DNA of 13,493 bases from JAIVJN01 sp036732565. Its GTDB lineage: Bacteria; Acidobacteriota; Vicinamibacteria; Vicinamibacterales; UBA2999. The notes under the pieces are model-generated. The model saw nothing but the letters and a program-made list of their open reading frames with translations, had not been told where the DNA came from and ran no database searches. Positions 1 through 7,125 of the stretch are shown in pieces. The translations under genes and the position numbers were made by a program. How positions within the stretch are numbered: the first letter of the stretch is position 1; every line of letters begins with the position of its first letter. The stretch spans positions 1 through 13,493 of the forward strand of contig DAINCF010000167.1 of assembly GCA_036732565.1 (NCBI GenBank), read 5' to 3'.

Positions 1-1704
1 CCTACCGAGGGCGACATCGTCCACGCCCGGCAGCTCACCAATCCGCCGAGCCATCTCTTGGAGGACGGTCTCCCGTGTCTCGTCGCGTACGCCTGGTCCG
101 AGAATGGCGGGAAGGTCGACCGCCAGGACTCGTCGCAGCTCATAGCCGGTGTTCGCGGTCTGCAGTGCCGTCAGCGTCGCGACCAGCATGCCGGCGCCCG
201 CAAGCAGCACAAAGGTGCACGCGATTTGAGTCGTGGCAAAGATCCGCAGACGGCGGTTCGTGCCTGGTGTGATCCGCACGCCACCGGCGAGACCCAAGCC
301 GCCGGAGCGATCGGCGGATGGGAGCCGAGGAATGTAGGCGAGCAGCACGGCCGCCATCACGGCCAGTGCTGCCCCGAGCCACAGCACGCCGGCGTCCACC
401 GTGGACTCGAGCGCGCGAATGGAGAAGCGTGCGGCATAGCGGCCCGCCACGCTCGCGAGTGGACCCGCGAGCAGCAGCCCCAGGCCGGCGCCGGCCGCAC
501 AGAGAACGAGGCTTTCGGCGAGGAGCGTGCGTCGGAGCGCGCCCCGCCCCGCGCCAAGCGCGGCACGCACGGCAAGTTCTGCTTCACGGCGGACCGACCG
601 GGCCAGAATCAAGTTCGCCACGTTCGAGCAGGCGATGACGAACACCACCGCGGCAGCGGCCATGAGCACGAGGAGAATGGTCCGTGCGGGTGACGCGATT
701 TGATCTTGCAGTGTCCTGACCTGCAGTTGGATCCGGGCCTGCGGGGAGTACGCGTCGGGATGCTCGCGCAGCATCGACGCGTGGACGCTGGCGAGCTCTG
801 CGCGCGCCCCGTCCATGGTGGCGCCCGGGGCCAGCCGGCCGAACAGGTCCGTCATCCGGTGCTTGCGGTCGGTATTCATCGTCGCGCCCAGATGGTGCGG
901 GCTCGTCACCATGTTCGCGATGATCTGGGTTTCGGTTGGATAGGGCACCGAGCGTTCGAGGACGCCGACCACGGTCGCAGCCGTTGAGCCGAGGCGGATC
1001 GCCTGGCCAATCACCGCCGGATCGCTGTTGAGCACGTCCGCCCAGAAACGGTGCGTCAGCACTACCGCACCAGCCGCCCCGGGGCCGTCATCGGCGGGGC
1101 TCAAGAGCCGGCCGAGCACCGGGCGAAGCCCCATCACCTCGAAGAACGATCCGTTGACGACACCCGCTCTGACGAGACGCGGCTCCCTGCCGAACCCGAT
1201 TAACGTGAAGTCAACGGTGGAAAAATCGCCGAAGGCAGCGATGGTCGTCGCGCGGGACTTGAAGTCGTCGATTTCAGGCACCGAGAACGTGAGGTTCTGG
1301 ATGCTGAGACCCTCGGCAGCTTGGCGAATGTAGATCAGCCGATCCGCATCGCGATTGACGAGCGGACGGAGCAGCACACTGCGGACGACACTGAAGATCG
1401 CCGCGTTGGCACCGATGCCCAAGGCGAGTGTGATCACCACCGTGCCCGTCAGGGCCTTGGCGCGAAGCAGGGAGCGGAAGGCAAACCGGATATCGCGCGC
1501 CAGCGCCTCGGTTGCGTCGAACCAGCGGCCGTACCAGACGCGCCGCATCTCGTCGCGGACGGCTGGGAGATACCCGAGCTCGATCAGCGCCGCGCGACGG
1601 GCGCGCGCGGGATCTTCGCCGCGGTCGATCCGCTGCTGGATGCTGATGGCCACGTGGCCGCGGATTTCCTCGTCGAGGTCGCGTTCGTCAGGGGCCTTGG
1701 ACAT
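1..1704 (-). CDS. ADOP-type MacB/FtsX family ABC permease, C-terminus cut by window edge
   Basis: The minus-strand frame from an ATG at 1704 stays open to base 1 (568 codons), so the gene continues past the left edge; full-length relatives are around 800 residues or more. The first ~50 residues are a charged cytoplasmic stretch (ERDLDEEIRGHV, then DPARARRAALIELGY) typical of acidobacterial duplicated orphan permeases. A first membrane helix with the family signature ALGIGANAAIFSVV lies at about residues 89-108. A large extracytoplasmic MacB_PCD-like region follows, then helices around 349-368 (ACSNVANLILA, then RREAELAVRAALGAGRG), 409-425 and 436-458. A second MacB-like half begins with a helix near 489-508. 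Such proteins are annotated as macrolide-export or lipoprotein-release permeases, but no ATPase gene is nearby and the substrate is unknown. There is no good Shine-Dalgarno before the ATG, and an operator-like element abuts it. Family assignment is very secure; function is inferred. Confidence 0.95.
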   Translation of the reverse strand, partial: MSKAPDERDLDEEIRGHVAISIQQRIDRGEDPARARRAALIELGYLPAVRDEMRRVWYGRWFDATEALARDIRFAFRSLLRAKALTGTVVITLALGIGANAAIFSVVRSVLLRPLVNRDADRLIYIRQAAEGLSIQNLTFSVPEIDDFKSRATTIAAFGDFSTVDFTLIGFGREPRLVRAGVVNGSFFEVMGLRPVLGRLLSPADDGPGAAGAVVLTHRFWADVLNSDPAVIGQAIRLGSTAATVVGVLERSVPYPTETQIIANMVTSPHHLGATMNTDRKHRMTDLFGRLAPGATMDGARAELASVHASMLREHPDAYSPQARIQLQVRTLQDQIASPARTILLVLMAAAAVVFVIACSNVANLILARSVRREAELAVRAALGAGRGALRRTLLAESLVLCAAGAGLGLLLAGPLASVAGRYAARFSIRALESTVDAGVLWLGAALAVMAAVLLAYIPRLPSADRSGGLGLAGGVRITPGTNRRLRIFATTQIACTFVLLAGAGMLVATLTALQTANTGYELRRVLAVDLPAILGPGVRDETRETVLQEMARRIGELPGVDDVALGR

Positions 1705-1749
1705 AGTCGTAGACAGCCTACGTCCTGAGACGTAGATTGTCTACGACTA
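1704..1749 (-). promoter_or_regulatory. Double dyad operator with embedded putative promoter of the permease gene
   Basis: Two 19-bp near-palindromes, 1706-1724 (GTCGTAGACAGCCTACGTC) and 1729-1747 (GACGTAGATTGTCTACGAC), sit 23 bp apart centre to centre and are inverted copies of each other. Together they form a nested hairpin: perfect 12-bp arms (1704-1715 and 1738-1749), a 2-nt mismatch, perfect 7-bp arms (1718-1724 and 1729-1735) and a 4-nt loop. On the minus strand TAGACA (1743-1738) and TAGGCT (1720-1715) are separated by exactly 17 bp, a plausible -35/-10 pair with one hexamer in each dyad. Transcription would start near 1708, about 4 nt before the ATG, fitting the lack of a ribosome binding site. 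Dyads over a promoter suggest a dimeric repressor such as PadR or BlaI/MecI; the regulator is not in the window. The symmetry is certain; the promoter reading is inference. Confidence 0.7.
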
Positions 1750-1766
1750 GTTCCGTCTCGGGCTCG

Positions 1767-3089
1767 TCAGTGCACCGGTCGCAGGAATCGATTGACGGCG
1801 CGGTCGGCGATCTTGCGACCGTGCGCGACCCCCACTTCGACGGCGTTCCGGAAGTGAATGCCGATGAAGATCCGCGACTCCGCATTTTCGGTCTCTGCCT
1901 GGGAGAAGCTCACATACGAACGAATCACCGGCGACGGATCGCTGCACGTCTGCCCGCTGGGCAACGACAGGCTGCACGCCGTGAAGCTGATGTCATCGGT
2001 TCCGAAGAACCGCCTGAAGACTTGCGCGGCCGTGCCCCCTTCGATGGCGTGGCCCGAGTCGTAGTCCGGGATCGGATATGCGGGTACTAGCGACGTCCAT
2101 GTCGCGTCCCCGATGGTGTTGCGGTTGCCGTCCGTGTCCCCGGTCCGAATCGCGGTCTCGGGACGCCAGAAGCTGTAGTGGTATTTGGTGTCCCACGATC
2201 CGATGTAGCCATCCGCCATGGCCATGTTGAGCAGCGCGAAGAGCCGCGCGTTCTCCCAGAGGTCGAGCCCCTGGCTGGCCGACAGCACCCGACCGAGTCG
2301 GTTCCACGCAAGCGGGGAGCTCTCGATCCAGAAGAGGCCGATTTCGGTCTGATCGGCTGTGCGCGCGCTGAGCGTGGTGATGTCATCGCCGCCGAGGTAC
2401 TTGATCTCGTTGTAGTCCGCTGTGTACTTGTGGCTGTTCACTTTGTATGGCGGCTTGGGCCGAAACTGGGAGCCGTGTTTGAGCGCGAACGGCGTGACGT
2501 TGCCCCAGCCCGGCGCGAACGCGAAATTGAATGCCTCGGTGAAGCGATACTCTCCGGGATTGGTCCCCTGGGGGTAGGCCGTATCGAACAGGAGCTGATC
2601 CGATCCATCGTCGACCCGGAGCGCGAGGATGACCGCGGCGGCCGCCTGGCCGACGAGGATGCCCTGGCTCTTGGCGGCGCCGTCGGGGATCGCGGCCAGC
2701 GCCGCGGCGTAGTCGGCTTCGGCGCTGGCCACTCCCAGCTGCGGGGAACAGTTCGGGATAGGTAGCGATGGCGTCTGGGCCATCACCGCGACCAGCACAC
2801 CCCGCGCCGCCGCGGCAATCGCCGCGTCGGTCGAGGCCTGCGGATCGGCCTTTGCGTTGAACGCGTACGGTCGCGATCGACGGTCGATGGCATTCAGGGC
2901 GTCGTGGATAGCGAGATGCATCATCGCGTAGGCTCGGGCTTCATGCGGCCCGAGGCCGGCGGGGACGATGCACGCGGCGGTGGCGGCTTTGGCCGCATTC
3001 ACATTCCAGTCGGTCACGGCATCCGCCGCGACAAAGCGGGGCACGAGCAGTGCGAGTCCGAGGCACAGGCAAACAGGCGTTCGCTTCAC
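1767..3089 (-). CDS. Secreted vanadium-dependent haloperoxidase / PAP2-family protein
   Basis: I place the start at the GTG at 3089 (440 aa). It has an ideal AAGGAGA five bases upstream and gives a clean signal peptide (basic VKR, hydrophobic CLCLGLALLV, AADA before likely cleavage). The longer frame from the ATG at 3140 lacks both. The active-site signature of the vanadium chloroperoxidase/acid phosphatase fold is complete: K302 and R309 in the Kx6RP block (KYHYSFWRP), S345-G346-H347 in DYDSGHA, and R406 and H412 in SRIFIGIH. These are the residues that bind vanadate or phosphate in the family. The Asp often found four residues after the last His is Ala here (HFRNA). The product should act outside the cytoplasmic membrane, as a haloperoxidase or a phosphatase; sequence alone does not decide. 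It lies 62 nt upstream of the permease gene on the same strand and is divergent from the sigma factor gene. Confidence 0.9.
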   Translation of the reverse strand: MKRTPVCLCLGLALLVPRFVAADAVTDWNVNAAKAATAACIVPAGLGPHEARAYAMMHLAIHDALNAIDRRSRPYAFNAKADPQASTDAAIAAAARGVLVAVMAQTPSLPIPNCSPQLGVASAEADYAAALAAIPDGAAKSQGILVGQAAAAVILALRVDDGSDQLLFDTAYPQGTNPGEYRFTEAFNFAFAPGWGNVTPFALKHGSQFRPKPPYKVNSHKYTADYNEIKYLGGDDITTLSARTADQTEIGLFWIESSPLAWNRLGRVLSASQGLDLWENARLFALLNMAMADGYIGSWDTKYHYSFWRPETAIRTGDTDGNRNTIGDATWTSLVPAYPIPDYDSGHAIEGGTAAQVFRRFFGTDDISFTACSLSLPSGQTCSDPSPVIRSYVSFSQAETENAESRIFIGIHFRNAVEVGVAHGRKIADRAVNRFLRPVH

Positions 3090-3094
3090 GGTTG

Positions 3095-3101
3095 TCTCCT
3101 T
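3095..3101 (-). promoter_or_regulatory. Ribosome binding site deciding the haloperoxidase start
   Basis: On the minus strand AAGGAGA is followed by five bases and then GTG (3089-3087). No comparable site precedes the ATG at 3140, so this site supports the GTG start and the signal peptide that follows it. Confidence 0.8.
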
Positions 3102-3126
3102 GACTGCGGGCGTTGAGGGTCGACGG

Positions 3127-3176
3127 CATGAGCGGCTCATGACTCTCTAAACGTCGCGCGCCGCTGTCTCGGACAG
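3127..3176. promoter_or_regulatory. Two dyads in the haloperoxidase/sigma divergent intergenic region
   Basis: CATGAG-CGG-CTCATG (3127-3141) is a perfect 6-bp dyad with a 3-nt centre. CTGTC-TCG-GACAG (3164-3176) is a perfect 5-bp dyad with a 3-nt centre. Both lie between two divergently transcribed genes, where operators are common. They are short enough to arise by chance in GC-rich DNA, and no regulator can be named. Confidence 0.3.
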
Positions 3177-3210
3177 GCGCCGCCGACCGAGCGGAATTGC
3201 GGGCCGCCTC

Positions 3211-3219
3211 TGCTAAGAT
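3211..3219 (+). promoter_or_regulatory. Putative extended -10 promoter of the sigma/kinase operon
   Basis: TGCTAAGAT reads as an extended -10 element (TG, one base, then TAAGAT, 4 of 6 matches to TATAAT). It would start transcription near 3226, about 20 nt before the ATG at 3247. I see no convincing -35 hexamer at the right distance, which extended -10 promoters can tolerate. Confidence 0.45.
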
Positions 3220-3246
3220 TCGGCCGGCATCCCTCAGGCAGCTTGT

Positions 3247-3873
3247 ATGCCCGACGACCGCCTTCCACCCAAGCCCCCGGCGGACGCGCAGGTCACCGGT
3301 GTCGGCGATCCCGAGTCGACCTTCGCCCTCATCGAGCGGGCGCGCGCGGGCGATCAGGAGGCCGTCGAGCGTCTGTTCGCCCGCCATCTCAGGCCGCTGC
3401 AACGGTGGGCGAGCGGGCGATTGCCCACGTGGGCTCGCGACCTGGCCGACACCGACGACCTTGTCCAGGACACCCTGCTCCAGACGTTTAAGAGAATTGG
3501 AGGCTTCGAGCCTCGCCGGGTCGGCGCGCTGCAGGCCTATCTCCGGCAGGCGGTGGTCAACCGGCTGCGCGACGAGCTGCGGCGGAAGGGACGACGGCCC
3601 GAGTCGACGGACATTGAGGGCGTCGAGCTCGATGCGGCGGCGGACTCGCCACTCGAGGAGGCCATCGGCCGCGAGGCGGTGGAGCACTACGAGCGTGCGC
3701 TCCAGCGGCTGAAGCCCGAAGAGCGCGAGGCGATCATCGCGCGCGTCGAGATGGACTACTCCTACGAGGAGTTGGCGCAAGTGCTCGGCAAACCGACCCC
3801 GGATGCGGCGCGTAAGACCGCGCAGCGCGCGCTCGTGCGGCTCGCAGAGGAAATGAAGCGTGCCCGAGAATGA
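3247..3873 (+). CDS. ECF-like sigma-70 family RNA polymerase sigma factor
   Basis: This 208-residue protein has the two-domain layout of an ECF sigma factor. Region 2 spans about residues 26-100 (RARAGDQEAVERLFARHL, then the core-binding stretch with DDLVQDTLLQTF at 70-81). A variable linker (~110-140) follows, then region 4 at about 145-205 (LKPEEREAIIAR, then the HTH YSYEELAQVLGKPTPDAARK). No membrane helix or C-terminal extension is present. It should direct RNA polymerase to a small regulon. The gene overlaps the downstream kinase gene by 14 nt, so they are co-transcribed and probably translationally coupled. Kinase-linked ECF groups are known, and in the EcfP/PknT type phosphorylation compensates for missing acidic residues in region 2.2; here the acidic DDLVQD is intact, so control may work differently. 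No anti-sigma gene is visible. Only a weak SD precedes the ATG. Confidence 0.92.
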   Translation: MPDDRLPPKPPADAQVTGVGDPESTFALIERARAGDQEAVERLFARHLRPLQRWASGRLPTWARDLADTDDLVQDTLLQTFKRIGGFEPRRVGALQAYLRQAVVNRLRDELRRKGRRPESTDIEGVELDAAADSPLEEAIGREAVEHYERALQRLKPEEREAIIARVEMDYSYEELAQVLGKPTPDAARKTAQRALVRLAEEMKRARE

Positions 3874-6481
3874 AGGGCTGATCGACGATCTCGCCGGAGC
3901 CATCCTGGATGGCGCGCCCATCGACTGGGCGTCAGCGGCATCGAGCGCGGAGCTCGCCGATCGCCCGCTGCTCGATGAGCTCCAGTTGCTCGCCGCGCTT
4001 GCGACCATTCATCGTCAGCCCACACGCTGCTGGCCGGAGGTCGCGGAGCGGCAACGAGCCGCGGTTGCTGGGAACGATCGCGTAGAGATCCTCGAGCAGT
4101 GGGGGCATCTGCGCGTGCTCGAGCGGATCGGCCGCGGTGTGTTCGGCGACGTCTATCGCGCATGGGACACGCGACTCGATCGCGAAGTGGCGCTCAAGCT
4201 CATGCCCGTGAGCCGCTCCACGAGCGATCCGCGCGGGACGTCGATCATCGAGGAGGGTCGGCTGCTGGCTCGCGTGCGCCACCCGAACGTCGTCACGATT
4301 TACGGCGCCGAGCGGATCGAGAATCGCATCGGCCTCTGGATGGAGCTCGTCAAGGGCCGCACGCTGCAACAGGCCCTCGAACAGGGGAACACGTTCAGTG
4401 CGGCCAAGGCGATCGCCATCGGCCTCGAGCTCGCGCGAGCGATTGGCGCCGTGCACGAGGCGGGTCTCGTGCATCGCGACATCAAGCCGCACAACGTGAT
4501 GCTGGCGGAGGACGGCCGCGTCGTGCTGATGGACTTCGGCACGGGACACGAACTGGACGAGGGCTCGCGCCCGGCGTTGGCCGGCACGCCTTTGTACTTG
4601 GCGCCCGAGCTGCTGAACGGTCACGCGCTCACCGTGCGGAGCGACGTCTACAGCTTCGGCGTGTTGCTCTTCCATCTCTTGACCGGGTCGTATCCGGTGC
4701 ACGGGCAGAGCCTGCGCGATCTCCGCCTGGCTCACGAGACTCGTGTCACCAAGGATGTCAGGAGCGCGCGCCCGGACGTGTCGCCAAAGCTCGCGCGGAT
4801 CATCGAGCGCGCGATCGACCCACGGCCCGAGCGCCGCTACGAAAGTACCGCCGCGATCACCACAGAGCTTGCCTCGCTCCAGCCGCGGCCCGGACGCGTG
4901 CGTTTCGCGTATGAATGGGCCGTGGCCGCGATGGTGCTCTTGGCGGTGACTACGTGGGAGGTTCGCGGTCGCCAGGTCGGATCCCCGAATACGCCCATCG
5001 CCCTCCTTGCGCGCGTCACCGGGGCAGCCCCGCTCAGCCACCCCGAGCGGGCGAACAGTACGACGCCGATTCGCTCGATCGCGGTGCTGCCGTTCAAGCC
5101 CCTCGTCGCGACGGAAGCCGATGAGCGGCTTCAGCTCGGCATGACTGAAGCGGTCATCAACCAGCTCAGTCGCATCGAGACCGTGCGAATCGAGCCGCTG
5201 GCGAGGGTTCGCCGGTTCAGCGCTATCGATCAAGATCCGCTGGAGGCGGGACGGGCGCTCGGCGTAGATGCCGTGGTCGACGGGCACTTCCAGCAGACCG
5301 ACCAGGGCGTTCAGGTCCGCATGCGCCTGGTACGGACGCTGGACGGAATCGCGCTGGCGACCAATCAGTGGCATGAGCCTTTCAAGAACATCCTGAATGT
5401 CCAGACAAGGCTTGCGGAATTGCTCGCTGAGGCGCTGGCGTTGACGTTGACACCTGCTGAGAGGGCCCGCATCCGGACGCAGGACACCAACAGTCCGGAC
5501 GCGTTTCGCCACTACATGTTCGGTCGCTCCCACATGGAGGTCCGCAATTTCCAACGGATGATTTCCGCCGAGCGCGAGTTCAGCGAGGCGTTGAGGCTCG
5601 ATCCCAACTACGCGCGCGCACATGCGGCGATGTCTCTGACGTTGATTCAGATGGCCTGGCTCGCCGGACGGTCAGGTATCGATGTCAAGGATGCCGCAAA
5701 GGAGGCGGCGTTGAAGGCGCTGGCGCTCGATGAGTCGGTGGCGCTTGCGCATTCAGCCCTGGCGCAGATTCACGCCTACTTCGAGTACGACCCCATCCGT
5801 GCACAAACCGAGCACTTGCGCGCGATGGAGCTCGACGCCCAGGACGTCTGGGTCCTTCGAGGGTACGAAAGTTTTCTTCAGCACCACGAGGCCTTTGATG
5901 AAGCGCTCGAGGTCAATGCCAGGCTGCTTGCGCTGGATCCGACATCGGCGTATTCGAATCGCCTCAGAGCCACTATCCTTTATTCTGCGCGGCGCTACGA
6001 CGAGTGCGTTGCCGTCTGCCGGAGGACCCTCAGTCTCGATCCGGACGACTTGGCTCTGTCGCACCAATGGCTTGCGAGGTGCTTGGAGCAACAGGGCAGG
6101 CGGACCGAAGCCATCGATGCTTGGACGAACCACCAGGCTGCGCATGGTGACGCGGCGCTCGCCAAACAGAGGAAGGCGCTGTATGCCACAAAGGGCTGGG
6201 AGGTCTACTGGCGCGAACGCTTGCGGCTGGCGGGTAGCTTGAACGTTTCGGCAGCAGCGGCGCACCTCCGCCTGGGCAACGTCGACGAGGCTATGCAGAA
6301 CCTCGAGCATGCGTACGACGAACGCAACCCGTGGGTCGGCAATACCCATCACCCCGAGTGGGATCTGGTGCGAGCGGATCCCCGTTTTCGGGCAGTCCGC
6401 CTGAGGGCCGGCCTGACCGACCAGATGAACGTCGAGCTCGCCAGACTCCGCGGCGCCGCACGGCGCAGCGCCGTGCGTTGA
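3860..6481 (+). CDS. Membrane Ser/Thr protein kinase with TolB_N-like and TPR regions
   Basis: This 873-residue protein starts at a GTG inside the end of the sigma gene, with AGAGG about 9 nt upstream. Residues 1-80 are an uncharacterised N-terminal segment. The Hanks-type kinase domain runs from about 84 to 340 and looks fully active: glycine loop GRGVFG (91-96), ATP lysine K113, HRD 205-207 with K209 and N212, DFG 225-227, APE 248-250. One membrane helix follows (about 350-367). Residues ~405-540 resemble the TolB_N/FlgO-like domain often fused to such kinases (RSIAVLPF, then LGVDAVVDGHF). TPR-like repeats fill about 545-760 (EFSEALRLDPNYARAHAAM, EALEVNARLLALDPTSAY). The tail is TPR-like. 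The single helix predicts a cytoplasmic kinase and an extracytoplasmic sensing part. The partner sigma factor is the obvious candidate target, but this is inference. Confidence 0.95.
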   Translation: MPENEGLIDDLAGAILDGAPIDWASAASSAELADRPLLDELQLLAALATIHRQPTRCWPEVAERQRAAVAGNDRVEILEQWGHLRVLERIGRGVFGDVYRAWDTRLDREVALKLMPVSRSTSDPRGTSIIEEGRLLARVRHPNVVTIYGAERIENRIGLWMELVKGRTLQQALEQGNTFSAAKAIAIGLELARAIGAVHEAGLVHRDIKPHNVMLAEDGRVVLMDFGTGHELDEGSRPALAGTPLYLAPELLNGHALTVRSDVYSFGVLLFHLLTGSYPVHGQSLRDLRLAHETRVTKDVRSARPDVSPKLARIIERAIDPRPERRYESTAAITTELASLQPRPGRVRFAYEWAVAAMVLLAVTTWEVRGRQVGSPNTPIALLARVTGAAPLSHPERANSTTPIRSIAVLPFKPLVATEADERLQLGMTEAVINQLSRIETVRIEPLARVRRFSAIDQDPLEAGRALGVDAVVDGHFQQTDQGVQVRMRLVRTLDGIALATNQWHEPFKNILNVQTRLAELLAEALALTLTPAERARIRTQDTNSPDAFRHYMFGRSHMEVRNFQRMISAEREFSEALRLDPNYARAHAAMSLTLIQMAWLAGRSGIDVKDAAKEAALKALALDESVALAHSALAQIHAYFEYDPIRAQTEHLRAMELDAQDVWVLRGYESFLQHHEAFDEALEVNARLLALDPTSAYSNRLRATILYSARRYDECVAVCRRTLSLDPDDLALSHQWLARCLEQQGRRTEAIDAWTNHQAAHGDAALAKQRKALYATKGWEVYWRERLRLAGSLNVSAAAAHLRLGNVDEAMQNLEHAYDERNPWVGNTHHPEWDLVRADPRFRAVRLRAGLTDQMNVELARLRGAARRSAVR
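6457..6477 (+). promoter_or_regulatory. Perfect 9-bp hairpin at the kinase/glycolipid-binding gene junction
   Basis: CGCACGGCG (6457-6465), loop CAG, CGCCGTGCG (6469-6477) form a perfect GC-rich stem ending two bases from the kinase stop codon and five bases before the next ATG (6483). It has no T-tract, so it is not a standard terminator. It occupies the place of the downstream ribosome binding site and could limit translation of the next gene unless kinase-translating ribosomes melt it. The dyad is certain; the role is inferred. Confidence 0.5.
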
Positions 6482-6482
6482 G

Positions 6483-7073
6483 ATGGGCATCGACCGCATT
6501 CTTTGGCGGCGCCTCGATACGCCGGGACACGATCACGCCATCCTGAAGTTCGAGCACGAGGGTTGGCACATCGACGGCTGCGCGCTGTTCGTCGAAGACT
6601 CGCGAGCGGCACGCCTCGATTACCGCGTGCGGTGCGATGCGAGTTGGCGCACCATCGACGCGCGAGTCACTGGCTGGATCGGCGATCGTCTCATCAACAT
6701 GACGGTCGAGGCCGACAGCGAGCGCCGCTGGCGCGTGAACGGAGACGACGTGCCGGACGTGACGGGCTGCATCGATCTCGATCTCAGCTTCACGCCCTGC
6801 ACCAACCTCCTGCCGATTCGACGACTCGGGCTCGCCATCGGCGAAGTTGGCGACGTGCGCTCCGCGTGGCTGGCGCCGGACTTCACCGTGCAGCCGCTGC
6901 CGCAGCGGTATCGACGCACCGGCGAGGCCACCTATCACTATGAGAGCCCGGCGCACGATTTCACCGCCGACCTGCGCGTGAACGAGGCCGGCTTCGTGAC
7001 GCACTATCCCGGTCTGTGGGAAATCGAGTCGACGGCCGCACCCGCTCAAAACAAACGTGGGGTCCGCCTTTAG
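6483..7073 (+). CDS. Putative glycolipid-binding domain protein (DUF1089-like)
   Basis: This 196-residue soluble protein has no signal peptide. I recognise the putative glycolipid-binding family from ILWRRLD near the start, a central GCIDLDLSFTPCTNLLPIRR, DFTVQPLPQRYRRTG, a YHYES stretch and the closing FTADLRVNEAGFVTHYPGLWE. The family fold is known, but its biological ligand is not established. The ATG lies one base after the kinase stop, so it is probably the third gene of the sigma/kinase operon, although no good Shine-Dalgarno is present and a strong hairpin sits just before it. The family domain seems to end near the LWE motif; the last residues (NKRGVRL) and the stop codon are encoded by a palindromic repeat, suggesting that a repeat insertion replaced the original end. 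Confidence 0.85.
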   Translation: MGIDRILWRRLDTPGHDHAILKFEHEGWHIDGCALFVEDSRAARLDYRVRCDASWRTIDARVTGWIGDRLINMTVEADSERRWRVNGDDVPDVTGCIDLDLSFTPCTNLLPIRRLGLAIGEVGDVRSAWLAPDFTVQPLPQRYRRTGEATYHYESPAHDFTADLRVNEAGFVTHYPGLWEIESTAAPAQNKRGVRL

Positions 7074-7108
7074 GCGGACCTCAGGGCCGGCTGAAGCCGG
7101 TCCCCACG
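7056..7108. repeat. Compound palindromic repeat (clover-like), possible bidirectional terminator
   Basis: An outer stem CGTGGGG/CCCCACG (7056-7062 and 7102-7108) encloses two hairpins: GGTCCGCC-TTTA-GGCGGACC (7061-7080, overlapping the outer arm by two bases) and CCGGC-TGAA-GCCGG (7087-7100). Translated, this stretch gives phrases such as GRLKPVPT on one strand and VRLKADPTF on the other, which I recall as frequent C-terminal tails in acidobacterial annotations and which point to a dispersed repeat. Only one copy occurs in this window. It lies between convergent genes and could stop transcription from both sides, though no T-tract follows. Confidence 0.7.
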
Positions 7109-7125
7109 AATCTTGAAACGGACTC

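Noticed and set aside
3090..3140. ATG at 3140 as the haloperoxidase start
   Set aside because: The GTG at 3089 has a strong ribosome binding site and gives a normal signal peptide; the extra 17 residues would bury it.
2941..4008. Minus-strand open frame of 355 codons across the haloperoxidase/sigma divergent region
   Set aside because: It runs through the signal peptide, the intergenic region and the sigma gene in another frame, with no domain motifs and composition typical of a shadow frame.
3932..5623. Minus-strand open frame of 563 codons opposite the kinase gene
   Set aside because: It lies entirely opposite a frame with complete kinase motifs and shows no recognisable domain; long antisense frames are common in GC-rich genes.
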